This document shows, one piece after another, positions 52,180-61,231 of a stretch of DNA of 64,000 nucleotides (the first letter of the stretch is position 1; every line of letters begins with the position of its first letter). The notes below the pieces were generated by a model that did not search any database, was not told where the DNA came from, and saw only the letters and a list, made by a program, of their open reading frames with translations. This DNA comes from Gammaproteobacteria bacterium (GTDB taxonomy: Bacteria > Pseudomonadota > Gammaproteobacteria > HK1): the NCBI GenBank assembly GCA_021773795.1, contig JAJFJT010000032.1, positions 53,974-117,973 on the forward strand. The letters are read 5' to 3'. The translations under genes and the position numbers were made by a program.

Positions 52180-53724
52180 TCATTCCTCATCACGTCCATT
52201 TTCGAGTCGTGTAATTACCGATTCAGGGCTCATCAAAGCGCCGGACAGGATATCCAGGCTCAAATCCTTTGCTATTAACATTGGGAAAAATGGGGTGTCT
52301 ACTTCGAACAATGCGCTCTGGTTAGGCATCTTTATCAAAAACGGTAGCTTTCGGATTCTTAGACCATCGTATTGCTCCGTGAATCGCCATTCGTGATCGG
52401 CAGTAAGAAAAATAGTGCTTGAATCCCATAGCCCGGCCTGTTCGAGTGATCGCCTTAGCTTTCCGAACAGACGGTCAGCCAGAATGAGATTGCCGAAATA
52501 GCCCGTTTTGGATGTATTGAATAACGTCAACTCCCCGGTATGCTCATCATAAATATCCGGACCGTGGGGAACCGGTGCATGGATGTAGATAAACTCGTAC
52601 GTCGGGTTGGCGACCACCTGCGGCGCACGCTCCATGAAATGCTCGTAGGTGCGTATCCCATTGATACGCCGGAATACGGGAGTAATTCCCGTTAACTGTG
52701 AATACATTTCCTGCGCTACCGAGTTTGTAGCTTGCGTGGTATAGGTATTAATGCCGTGCCAGGAACAATAGGAATAGTCCGGATAAAATACCCGACAGTA
52801 CGGATGATAAATTCCCATGATAGCCGTAGTCGCTCCGAGCTGCCTGGCTTTAGAAATGACAGTGGATTTATCGTTCCAGGAAAATGGGACTTTTTGCTTG
52901 TCCGTGTCGAGATGGAAACCGAGTTCACTCGCAGATATCGCCCCGTTCTCCCTGACATGCTGGCCAAACAGATACGATGGAATAGCCTCACCCGTGCTTT
53001 TTGAGGGGCTCTTTGCGTTAGTGGCGAATATGCTCTCGTTACGAAAACGCTGCAATTCCGGGAGTTCGATGCCCGGTGGGCGATCCAGGAATGCGAGGCG
53101 CAAGTCCAGCTCGTCAAAGATTAGCCATATGACCCTTTGCTTTGGAGCAATAGTATCCGAGACCGCCTCTCGTTGTATTTCGTCCGGAATTTGCGCCTTA
53201 GCGCCCGACAATACACTCATCTTCCAGGCAGCGTTGCCCACGGTTATCAGTACAAATGGGGCGAGTATAAATAGGGCCAAGGCCACGAACTTTGTCGCCA
53301 AAGCCAGCCGGAAGGACAATAGGTAAATGACCCCCAGCCCTATCACAGCAGCGATAGGAATGGTGCTCCACGCGTTATCCTGTAACCAATAAATGGTGCT
53401 TGAATCTATGTGAAGTGCCATACGAGCAAAGTTTATGGGAAATACGAGCACTCCCAGGAACACAATGCACGAAAGTCTTTTCAGCCAAGGGATATCCAGC
53501 TTGCGAACCAGCCACAGGCAAGCCCACAGAGAAAGCGTCCAGCCAAACAGGTTTAACAGCACCGCCGCATAGCTCTGGACGGTATAGCTCGGCATCCAAT
53601 ACTGGTCACCGCGAGTAGCGAAAATGAGTTCCCGCCATACCGTGAGAAAACTCAGATTAACCAGAGACAGGCATACGACAAAGTCGTATGCCGCCTGTTT
53701 TTTTCTTTGCGTAGCCAAGGCCAT
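52180..53724 (-). CDS. Membrane sulfatase / alkaline phosphatase superfamily protein B
   Basis: A 514-residue relative of the protein at 50481, with about five N-terminal membrane segments. The catalytic domain begins WLIFDELDLRLAF, then STGEAIPS (a likely Thr or Ser nucleophile) and TADHEWR metal ligands. It overlaps no other gene but the small PGTGS protein starts just upstream. The substrate could be a sulfate, phosphoethanolamine or glycerol-phosphate group. Confidence 0.85.
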   Translation of the reverse strand: MALATQRKKQAAYDFVVCLSLVNLSFLTVWRELIFATRGDQYWMPSYTVQSYAAVLLNLFGWTLSLWACLWLVRKLDIPWLKRLSCIVFLGVLVFPINFARMALHIDSSTIYWLQDNAWSTIPIAAVIGLGVIYLLSFRLALATKFVALALFILAPFVLITVGNAAWKMSVLSGAKAQIPDEIQREAVSDTIAPKQRVIWLIFDELDLRLAFLDRPPGIELPELQRFRNESIFATNAKSPSKSTGEAIPSYLFGQHVRENGAISASELGFHLDTDKQKVPFSWNDKSTVISKARQLGATTAIMGIYHPYCRVFYPDYSYCSWHGINTYTTQATNSVAQEMYSQLTGITPVFRRINGIRTYEHFMERAPQVVANPTYEFIYIHAPVPHGPDIYDEHTGELTLFNTSKTGYFGNLILADRLFGKLRRSLEQAGLWDSSTIFLTADHEWRFTEQYDGLRIRKLPFLIKMPNQSALFEVDTPFFPMLIAKDLSLDILSGALMSPESVITRLENGRDEE

Positions 53725-53736
53725 TATCAGCAGCTC

Positions 53737-53991
53737 TTAGGGTTTGCTCTCTTCTTCACTGACACTATCCGCTGACGCATTCTGCTCAGGCTTCTTCGGG
53801 GATTTGGAGAAAAAGGATTTGATTCGGTACCAGTAGAGCCGCAAGGTAACGACAGCTCCGGCCACCGCAGCTATCACCCCTTGCAGGATGATACTGCCGG
53901 TACCTGGATCCAGGTAGGCATGGGAAGAGGCACTGTAAAAAATGAACAGGGTGCCGAGTAGACTGGCTGATACGACGGGTTGGATCTTCAT
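53737..53991 (-). CDS. Small membrane protein with YLDPGTGS motif
   Basis: An 84-residue protein with a cleavable N-terminal signal (HA-YLDP), then YLDPGTGSIILQG at the mature start. A hydrophobic segment (about 37-52) and a basic, then acidic tail follow. Small YLDPGTGS proteins recur next to glycan-modifying phosphatase-superfamily genes. Their role is unknown; an accessory or scaffold subunit is plausible. Confidence 0.75.
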   Translation of the reverse strand: MKIQPVVSASLLGTLFIFYSASSHAYLDPGTGSIILQGVIAAVAGAVVTLRLYWYRIKSFFSKSPKKPEQNASADSVSEEESKP

Positions 53992-54051
53992 TGTCTCATC
54001 CTTCCATGTAGTTGATTAGAATAATTCGCCTAATTCTTCAGTTTTAGCCGC

Positions 54052-54834
54052 TTATCTATAGGGCTCCATCTCATACCAGCGCTGGAACTCCTCAAGGGCG
54101 TTCTCGTAGTCTTGAGGGGTGTCTATTTCCTTCCAGCCCCTCTCAATGATTACACAGTGTATCGGTACACCCAGATCTATCATGTCCTGGAGCAAGTCGG
54201 CCAAGTAGGCCTTCTCGAAGGTCTTTGCACGCTGGAATGGCTTGCCGGAAAAAAGTGTCCGTGCCCGATCATAGTGACGTTTGAGGATCTCCCCGCCACG
54301 TGGAGAGAGCTTTAGCATACCAATGAATTCCCCGTGTACGTCCATCTCGTTGGCGATGACTTGCCCGATCTGCATAACCTGATTGTTAGCATCAAAAATG
54401 ACATTCTCCGCCTCCGTTAGCGGATGCTCAGATCGTCCCTTGTAGGTATCGCGCCAATCGATATCCACGACGACGGAGATGTCGTGCTCGGACTGCATGA
54501 CACGCTTCACTACATGATTCGCGAACAGAATGTCCGAGTACGAGATCAACACATCGCCCTCTATCGCATCCCTTGCACATAGCAAGGTCGCCAGCATATT
54601 GGTGTTCTCGTAGTCATCGTTATCGTGGTAGCAAATGTCCGGATAGGTAAACATCTTCTTCTTGTAACCACGTACAAGATGGATATCTTCTATACCACTG
54701 AGTTTGAAGGTACTGAGCTGTCTTTGCAGAATCGTGCGGCCGCTCACTTCAAGCATGCACTTGGGAAGCTCCTCCGTGTAACCCTTGAGTCGGCTCCCGA
54801 GTCCGGCCGCCAATATGATCGCCCTAGTTCCCAT
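54052..54834 (-). CDS. LicC-like sugar/choline phosphate nucleotidyltransferase
   Basis: A 260-residue nucleotidyltransferase. The signature IILAAGLGSRL-x-PYTEELPKCML-like sequence (AAGLGSR, TEELPKCMLEV) and DILFANHV (acidic pair near residue 97) are clear. The closest known types are phosphocholine cytidylyltransferase LicC and other NTP transferases that make CDP-linked donors. With the glycerophosphotransferase-like gene two positions upstream, CDP-glycerol or CDP-choline-type donor synthesis is a reasonable inference. Confidence 0.85.
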   Translation of the reverse strand: MGTRAIILAAGLGSRLKGYTEELPKCMLEVSGRTILQRQLSTFKLSGIEDIHLVRGYKKKMFTYPDICYHDNDDYENTNMLATLLCARDAIEGDVLISYSDILFANHVVKRVMQSEHDISVVVDIDWRDTYKGRSEHPLTEAENVIFDANNQVMQIGQVIANEMDVHGEFIGMLKLSPRGGEILKRHYDRARTLFSGKPFQRAKTFEKAYLADLLQDMIDLGVPIHCVIIERGWKEIDTPQDYENALEEFQRWYEMEPYR

Positions 54835-54904
54835 AAATTCCCTCCTGAATGCTAATTACCATAACCCCTGTTCGCTCACTACGACCGTGCTATAGGATGC
54901 TGAT

Positions 54905-56551
54905 TTACTCCGTACCCGTAGCTGTAACACGCTGATCCCACTTGACCACCATTGCCTGCTGAAGTGATTGCAGTAAGTTTGTACATAGCCAATAGAGCAT
55001 CAACGCCGCCGGAAAATTATAAAGTAAAAAGAAAAATACCAGCGCCATGATGGCCATTGCCTTGCGCTGTCCACTAACCTGCTTGGGGTCCGCACCAGGG
55101 GGTGACTGTCCGCTCACCAACACCTGGGAGGCCGCCATTAATATCGGCAATAAATTCAGGTACGAACCAAAATAAGGAATCTCGAAGCCGAGGCCAAGGA
55201 GCCGGTCAGGGAGTGCCAGATCTTCCATCCACAGGAAGCTAATACCCCGTAGCTCAAAGGACTCACCAATAACGAAATATAGACCGATGAAGATCGGAAT
55301 CTGGATCAGCACCCACAAACAACCCGTTAGTGGTGCCAACATGCTCATGCCATGCTCCTCATAAAGCTGCTTGGTAGCGTGGTGGCGCTGGTCAAAGTCG
55401 TCTTTGTGCTCCTCGTTGATGCGTTCGAGTGCCGGTTTTAGTCTTGCCTGTGCTAGCTGGGTTTTAGCCTGATGACGCTGCCCTGCTATGCCAACCGGAA
55501 CCAGAATCAAGCGAACGACCACCGCGAGTGCGATGAGAGCGAGGCCCCAGCTCTGAAGCAGTTGATACAGCGCACCCAACAACCACTGGAGTCCCAGGCA
55601 TAGCCACTGCATCCAGAACCAAAGGTCGGCGAAAAACAGCTGCTTGAGTTGGGCATCCTCTGCAAAGGCCTCAGCTATCTTGGGTCCGGCGTAGATCCGG
55701 TAGTTAAGCACTACGGATTCACCGGGTGCGATAGATAGCGGGGGAAGCGCAAGTTGGAGTTGCGTCGTCTGCGTTGCAGGGTCCGCGTCCGATGGTAGCT
55801 CCGAAAGCGGGCCAAGGGTCACCGACTCAAAGCGGCCTGCATCAGTATCAGGCTTTAATGCGAGTAAGAAGTACCTGTTCTCAATCCCCCCCCACTCAAT
55901 CCCTGCCGGCGCAGGGTGGGCTGATTCCGAATCTTCCTCCGGCTCCACGGCCGTCACCCCGTCGGCTGAGAGCAACACACCGCGAGTAAGCGAAGGCGCG
56001 ACAGCATCTACCAACCCGAGCCTTGAGCCGAGCCGGATAGCTAATTGGCGTTTAGCATCACCAAAATTAAGAGTGCGATCTCCTTCATTGTGCAGCTCAA
56101 TCGAGTGCTCAATCGCGTATCCGTCCCCGTCAAACCGGTAGGTCTTAACGATGCGCAGTCCAGCGTCAAGGCGCGATGAGGCAAACCGTAATATCTCCGC
56201 CGTTCCAACGGTAGCGCGACTAACAACGTAATTTGACCCATTGACGGCTTTGGAAAATTTCTTGTCCCCATGAGCCAACACGAGTTCAAAAGGCCGACCC
56301 GAGTCCGGTACCGCGATCGCCGTATCGATTAAGGTTTCCTCGATCACACCGTTAGGTCTGGGAATACGCAACTGCCACTCAACGGGAGCCGCGCCGTCAA
56401 GAGCAAATTTCACCTTATGAGGACCATGCGCTATCAGGGTAGTCTTCTCATCCCCGAGTGCGATACGCCCTGATAACAACACCGCCATTGCCACCGCCAC
56501 GCAGCCCAGAACCCATCCTATGTCAAACCTTGGGATCAACCGCACGATCAT
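54905..56551 (-). CDS. YidC/Oxa1-family insertase paralogue inside the EPS locus
   Basis: A 548-residue protein with the YidC layout: one N-terminal segment, a large periplasmic beta domain (about 35-295) with YidC-like VVSRATVG and LNYRIYAGPK, then the five-helix insertase core (about 310-540) containing GWGLALIALAVVVRLIL-like helices and QIPIFIGLYFVI. The core has the conserved arginine in VVVRLILVPVG. It is not near rpmH or rnpA, where the housekeeping yidC sits. It overlaps the TagB-like gene by ATGA. It may insert membrane proteins of this pathway, or has been adapted to another task. Confidence 0.9.
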   Translation of the reverse strand: MIVRLIPRFDIGWVLGCVAVAMAVLLSGRIALGDEKTTLIAHGPHKVKFALDGAAPVEWQLRIPRPNGVIEETLIDTAIAVPDSGRPFELVLAHGDKKFSKAVNGSNYVVSRATVGTAEILRFASSRLDAGLRIVKTYRFDGDGYAIEHSIELHNEGDRTLNFGDAKRQLAIRLGSRLGLVDAVAPSLTRGVLLSADGVTAVEPEEDSESAHPAPAGIEWGGIENRYFLLALKPDTDAGRFESVTLGPLSELPSDADPATQTTQLQLALPPLSIAPGESVVLNYRIYAGPKIAEAFAEDAQLKQLFFADLWFWMQWLCLGLQWLLGALYQLLQSWGLALIALAVVVRLILVPVGIAGQRHQAKTQLAQARLKPALERINEEHKDDFDQRHHATKQLYEEHGMSMLAPLTGCLWVLIQIPIFIGLYFVIGESFELRGISFLWMEDLALPDRLLGLGFEIPYFGSYLNLLPILMAASQVLVSGQSPPGADPKQVSGQRKAMAIMALVFFFLLYNFPAALMLYWLCTNLLQSLQQAMVVKWDQRVTATGTE

Positions 56552-57702
56552 TGCTCGCCCCGGATTCGATCAGACAACTTTGCCAGAATATCAGCGCCCA
56601 CCTCACCGCTATGGCCCACGTTGTAGACCCACGCCGCACGAGCAGTGCGAATTTTTTCACGATATTTCTCCGCCCCGGTACGCATCCCTTCAATCCGATC
56701 ACCCGCCTGTTCAATATTCTCTACCGAAAGCACTTCACCGATCTCTTCACGCAGTCGCTCCTCAAGCGGCAGACAGTCAATACACTCATAGTCTGGATTA
56801 TTCACCTTTCGAGGAACATCAATGAACAACACGGGGCGTTCAAGGCCAAAGGCAAATTCCAGAGCAGCTCCTGACCAATCACTCACCATCACGTGCGAGT
56901 TGTAAAAGGAATCATGGGAGCGGATATCCTCCTCATGTCGGTAACCCTCATGGCTTTCAAACTTCCGCCGGATTCCATCGATAGCCTCGGGATTCGTCTT
57001 TCTGGTGTTGGGGTGCGGTCGCAGATATACCTCGAACCCGGCGGCCAACAACGATCCAACCAGCTGCTCGCCGTGGAGTTCAAGCATTCCCTTGGGTCCC
57101 CAAGAGGGAGCGACCAGAACCCGGGTACGACCTTTCCCTGGGGCTACCCGCCGAGCACCTTCCTCGATGATGGTATCTAGCGGTGCATAGCCGTGCTTGA
57201 ACAGCTCCTTGGGCTTCAGGCCATGCGCCTCTTCCCAGGCCCGTGTTTCGGCCTCATGATGTGGGCCAGCGCACAGGATGGCATCAAAATGATCGAAAGC
57301 ACCGGTCCTGTAGACCATGTGGGTACTCACGATGGAGTGTTGCAAATAAACATAGTAGACGGGATGTCTTGAGCGCTTCAGGTGGAAGGTCTCGAGATCA
57401 GGCATGGTCATAACCAGGATGCCCGCTTCCAGATTCTTAAAGAATGCAATCAGCGTGGATGTCGACTCCATATAGAAGGCCGTTAATCCGGGGATCTCCT
57501 CACCAAGCAAGGGGTCCTGCGCATCGCTTGTCACGTAACATAAGGGACGCTCGAGATCTTTGAGCAAGTGCTTCATGACCGGCCACAGATAGATTGAGTA
57601 CCCTGCGCCCTCGGAGTAGAAAACAATTTTCCGATCTGGGCTGGAAAGACTCTTGAAGCAAGAGTACTCGCGCCAGGATTTGAAGAATTTACTAAACAAC
57701 AT
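56548..57702 (-). CDS. CDP-glycerol glycerophosphotransferase-like protein (TagB/TagF type)
   Basis: A 384-residue GT-B fold protein. The teichoic acid polymerase motifs are present: QHSIVSTHMVY, HGYAPLDTI, LVAPSWGPKG, YLRPHPNTRK and SDWSGAALEFAFGLERPVLFIDV. These bind and transfer a glycerol-phosphate or similar group from a CDP donor. This is normal for Gram-positive teichoic acids and less common in Gram-negative EPS loci. The ATG at 57702 overlaps the asparagine synthase-like stop by 11 bases; a GTG at 57726 is the alternative start. Confidence 0.88.
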   Translation of the reverse strand: MLFSKFFKSWREYSCFKSLSSPDRKIVFYSEGAGYSIYLWPVMKHLLKDLERPLCYVTSDAQDPLLGEEIPGLTAFYMESTSTLIAFFKNLEAGILVMTMPDLETFHLKRSRHPVYYVYLQHSIVSTHMVYRTGAFDHFDAILCAGPHHEAETRAWEEAHGLKPKELFKHGYAPLDTIIEEGARRVAPGKGRTRVLVAPSWGPKGMLELHGEQLVGSLLAAGFEVYLRPHPNTRKTNPEAIDGIRRKFESHEGYRHEEDIRSHDSFYNSHVMVSDWSGAALEFAFGLERPVLFIDVPRKVNNPDYECIDCLPLEERLREEIGEVLSVENIEQAGDRIEGMRTGAEKYREKIRTARAAWVYNVGHSGEVGADILAKLSDRIRGEQ

Positions 57703-59578
57703 CAGTGTTGGCTCTACGCACCCCACTCACAGACTCATTTCTGGTTATAAATTGTTCCAGAATCATCATTACCCAGATCAAACCACCATAGAATCCTGGA
57801 GTCTCTTTCAACCATTTACTTCTTATTTCATCGATAAAATCAGTCCGAATGATACCTTGTGATTTCAGTCTCTCCAGGGAGTCAAAGGCAAGCTCCCGAA
57901 ACTTTCCCGGTGCCAGCATCCAGGGGCCTACCGGCAATCCAAATCCGTGTTTTTTCTTTTGGATAATTTCTTCAGGCAGGAAGTCCCGAAGTGCTTCCTT
58001 ATAAAAATATCTTAGCTTGAACCCCTTTAGCTTCAGATGAATCGGCAAACGAGTGGAAAACTCAACCAGGGCGTCCGACATAAAGGGATAGGCGGCATTT
58101 ATCCCGGCCAACCCGCACATGCCGGTTACTTTTGGCAGGTCGTTATCTGCTAAGGTGTATTTATAATCTAGGGCCAGCATGCGATTAAGCATGGTTTTTG
58201 CCTCTGGAGCATTATAGGTTCGACGGCGTTCATCCAGTGGCGCGGCCTGTTCAATGGTTTCCAGAAAATCATTGAAAAATATATTCTCGGCACCAAACCA
58301 ATGTACAAAGTTGTAGGTTTCCATCCGGTCTGGCATCGGGATACGCGCCTGTTCAACATATCGCCATGCCTTCCGCACAGGCCAGATGGCATCCCGTGCG
58401 GGAAACTTCTCCAGGATTGGTTCTATTAGTCCGTGGCGAGCACCTTCTGGAATGCCGTCATACCAGGAAAATAGTTTCTGTTTAGCATAGCGTTCATTCC
58501 CACCAAATAGCTCATCACCCCCATCCCCGCCCATAATTCGATCATTACCATCTTCGCGTGCCAACTTCGCACAGTAATAGGCGGGAATAACGGAGGAGTT
58601 TCCAAACGGCTGTCCATAGACGTCTATAATATTCGGCACCAAATCCACCACATCATCAGGGGTTACAAAGTACTCGTGATGATCTGTCTGAAAGTGTTTG
58701 GCTGCAATGTGTGCGTAATGGGTCTCGTCGTATCCCGTGGCATCAAAGCCGATGGAGTAGCTACGTGCAGGTTCTCCCATCACCTCCCCCAGATAACCCG
58801 CGAGGGTCGATGAGTCGGTGCCGCCACTCAAAAAACAGCTCAGTTGATTGCCGTGCTTGAGTTCTCTTTTTACCGCATCACGGATGAGCGTACGGAATTC
58901 ATCTTTATAGTCGGCTACGCTCCTGTTTAATTTCTCGTCTGTGTATATAAGATGCCAATAACTGGCTATGGATGTATTGCCATTCTCGAATTTGATACAC
59001 GTTCCCGGGTCTAGGCGCCGGACTTGTTTATAGATAGTTCGTGGCGCAGGAATTACGTGGAAATACAAGTAGTTGTAGATAGCCTGTGGATCGATATCTA
59101 AAGTGATAAATGGGTTATCTACGAAACTGTTGAGATGGCTGGAGAATACAATACCGTTCTCAACGAAGGCGTAGTAAAGGGGACATATAGCGGCCCTGTC
59201 CGTGGCGATAAGTGCCTTTCGTTTTACGCTATCGAAGATAGCCAGGGAGAAGGGACCGGAGATGTGATCAAGCAGGTTGCTCCGCAATCGACGATAACCT
59301 CGGAGTATGGTTTCAGCCTCACCATATTTCTTTTTGTCCTTGACGAGTTCCGGGTTTTTAAAGTCTGGGGTACCGGTCAGTACAGCAACTTGTTCAGCAT
59401 CGGAAGCAAGGTATTTTTCATCGGGCATGACGGTGGCCATGGCCCAGTTGTCACCCGTCACTGTTACAAACTGGGCAGGGCTATCCGTTCCCAACGACTG
59501 TGCCATCTTGCTTACGATGGCCTCGCCGGATATTTCGCTTGGCGGGTGAAGTCCGATGTATCCGCAAATTCCTGTCAT
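57692..59578 (-). CDS. Asparagine synthase-like amidotransferase lacking N-terminal Cys2
   Basis: A 628-residue AsnB-type protein. The glutaminase-like N-domain starts M-T-G-I-C-G-Y-I-G, so the cysteine is at position 5 rather than being the free N-terminal Cys2 needed for ammonia release. The synthetase domain has the pyrophosphate loop CFLSGGTDSSTLA, GGDGGDELFGG, and a C-terminal KKKHGFGLPVG motif. It probably makes an amide using free ammonia or another amine, on a sugar or precursor carboxyl. It is the first gene of the run toward the TagB/YidC/LicC genes. Confidence 0.9.
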   Translation of the reverse strand: MTGICGYIGLHPPSEISGEAIVSKMAQSLGTDSPAQFVTVTGDNWAMATVMPDEKYLASDAEQVAVLTGTPDFKNPELVKDKKKYGEAETILRGYRRLRSNLLDHISGPFSLAIFDSVKRKALIATDRAAICPLYYAFVENGIVFSSHLNSFVDNPFITLDIDPQAIYNYLYFHVIPAPRTIYKQVRRLDPGTCIKFENGNTSIASYWHLIYTDEKLNRSVADYKDEFRTLIRDAVKRELKHGNQLSCFLSGGTDSSTLAGYLGEVMGEPARSYSIGFDATGYDETHYAHIAAKHFQTDHHEYFVTPDDVVDLVPNIIDVYGQPFGNSSVIPAYYCAKLAREDGNDRIMGGDGGDELFGGNERYAKQKLFSWYDGIPEGARHGLIEPILEKFPARDAIWPVRKAWRYVEQARIPMPDRMETYNFVHWFGAENIFFNDFLETIEQAAPLDERRRTYNAPEAKTMLNRMLALDYKYTLADNDLPKVTGMCGLAGINAAYPFMSDALVEFSTRLPIHLKLKGFKLRYFYKEALRDFLPEEIIQKKKHGFGLPVGPWMLAPGKFRELAFDSLERLKSQGIIRTDFIDEIRSKWLKETPGFYGGLIWVMMILEQFITRNESVSGVRRANTDVV

Positions 59579-59609
59579 TTGTTATGAGGCCTGATTGTAT
59601 GGTCTTGAT

Positions 59610-59669
59610 TATTCGCTGCGCTTACCCTGCGGGCTGCCCTTTGGGCGTTCAACGCGCTGCGCGCTTTTA
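59610..59669 (-). repeat. 60-bp dispersed repeat, copy B (inverse of 26480-26538)
   Basis: It reads TATTCGCTGCGCTTACCC... on the plus strand. Its reverse complement matches the copy at 26480 with two differences. It lies in the 330-base gap between the asparagine synthase-like gene and the O-ligase gene. Confidence 0.85.
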
Positions 59670-59741
59670 TCCCGTATTCACGAGAATGACGCTGGTTTTG
59701 GTTACGTGTTCAAGAGGGATGTTGATGCTTCAACCTGACCC

Positions 59742-59859
59742 GTCATTCCCACGGACGCGGGAATCCAGGGGGCAAAGCCTGTGCAAAACTGTCTCTAGCA
59801 GTTCAACAACATCCGCAAGACTGTGATCTTGTTCCTTGATTCCCGCCTGGGATGACGTG
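59742..59859. repeat. Dispersed GTCATTCC...GGAATCCAG repeat sequence
   Basis: GTCATTCCCACGGACGCGGG then AATCCAG (59742-59767), followed by GATTCCCGCCTGGGATGAC (59839-59857) in the opposite sense. This is a common extragenic palindrome of many proteobacteria. With copy B it fills the gap without leaving room for a gene. Confidence 0.65.
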
Positions 59860-59909
59860 GAAATATGTGACCGCGCTTGGCCGGAATGACGGAGGGGGTT
59901 GATACTTCC

Positions 59910-61226
59910 TTATCCCCGCTGACTTCCATAGGTTCTGGCCACTCTTTTCGTCGTTTTAATAGAACGACGGGGATTTTCTAGCAGGCCCAATTCACGGGCA
60001 ACAAATAACTTGGTTAGTATCGCAAGTCCTATAAGATGGTAGGGAAGATCGAAATAGGCAAGGCCAAGAAATGCCCCACCCACTCCGTATCCGATAAGGC
60101 TAGCCTGTAACATACTTCCCAAGTCATAAGCCCATCGGAGTTTTTCTCGTCGTTGAGTCTGTTGGATAATCCACCGACAGCTGAAAAATGCCATTAATCC
60201 TAAAGTCAGAAATAGAGCCAATCCTACAAATCCTTGTTCCCCCAAAACCTCAAAATAAATGCTGTGGGCGTCATGAACATCCTCAGGAACCGGAGCATAA
60301 CGATAGAATAATTCTGGAGTAAAAGCTCCAAACCCACCCCCCACAACTGGTCGATCCAGCACTAGATTGTAGGCAAACCACCAGGCATTGATACGGCCCA
60401 TAGCCGAGCCATCCTCCTGGTAGGTCTTAATGGTATTCATTCGATCGGACCATTGTGCCGGCATAAATGCTAACATGGCCGGGATAGCTAAAATTCCCAC
60501 CAGGATCATAAGACCCCGCTTCCGGCTACGCCAAACCAGGAACCCGAGCATAGCAGCCAGTGCCAACAGGGCCCCTCGAGAGTAGGTTGACAGAATACTT
60601 AGGCCGCACAACAACATAATGAAACCCATAGCCATCACTTGCCAACGCTTTTTCAACTGCATCTGTAGGTAACGCATGAGTGGCAACACCATCACCAGCG
60701 CAAAACCAATTTCATTATTCCCGGCAATAAAACTTTCGGGAGGCCCTACCACGGAAAACTGTCCGCCGGTCCGAATTGCGAAGAGCCCCCCTTTAATACC
60801 AAAAAACCCTATGGACAAGGCAATTACCCATACCAATGCATTAATTCGCTCACGGCTACGCATAACCATGAGAGTCAGAATGGCCATGAGTTGAATTTTC
60901 ATAGCCCTATTCCATTCTCTATATGCCCAATCCGGAGTTAGTGCGAAAACCGTCGTTACATTCATCCAGAATATAAAAGTAAACCACACATAGAGTATTG
61001 GGCTCCACGGCAATTTCTTTGGCTCTTTGCTAATAATAAGGCTAACAAGAAACGTGCCCCCGACTATGGCTGCCACGGGAAAATCATGGGCAAATCCCCA
61101 AGTTAAGCGATGGGGATTCATATAACTCACCCACGCCCACATTAATATTCCAACGTGAGGGCGCTTCAGGATATAAGGCACTGATCCCAAAATAATGGCG
61201 AGTACAATGAAGTCGCGTATAGCCAT
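59910..61226 (-). CDS. Putative O-glycosylation ligase, XrtA system-associated
   Basis: A 438-residue inner-membrane protein with about 11-12 hydrophobic segments, resembling TIGR03097 with a DUF5935-like N-terminus (MAIRDFIVLAIILGSVPY, WAWVSYMNPHRLTW). The later part is Wzy/WaaL-like, with the periplasmic loop containing RPVVGGGFGAFTPELF and DVHDAHSIYFEVLGEQGF, the H-x-E/D motif of O-antigen ligases. It would polymerise or attach the glycan on the periplasmic side. It begins five bases after the glycosyltransferase stop. Confidence 0.92.
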   Translation of the reverse strand: MAIRDFIVLAIILGSVPYILKRPHVGILMWAWVSYMNPHRLTWGFAHDFPVAAIVGGTFLVSLIISKEPKKLPWSPILYVWFTFIFWMNVTTVFALTPDWAYREWNRAMKIQLMAILTLMVMRSRERINALVWVIALSIGFFGIKGGLFAIRTGGQFSVVGPPESFIAGNNEIGFALVMVLPLMRYLQMQLKKRWQVMAMGFIMLLCGLSILSTYSRGALLALAAMLGFLVWRSRKRGLMILVGILAIPAMLAFMPAQWSDRMNTIKTYQEDGSAMGRINAWWFAYNLVLDRPVVGGGFGAFTPELFYRYAPVPEDVHDAHSIYFEVLGEQGFVGLALFLTLGLMAFFSCRWIIQQTQRREKLRWAYDLGSMLQASLIGYGVGGAFLGLAYFDLPYHLIGLAILTKLFVARELGLLENPRRSIKTTKRVARTYGSQRG

Positions 61227-61231
61227 GTTAG

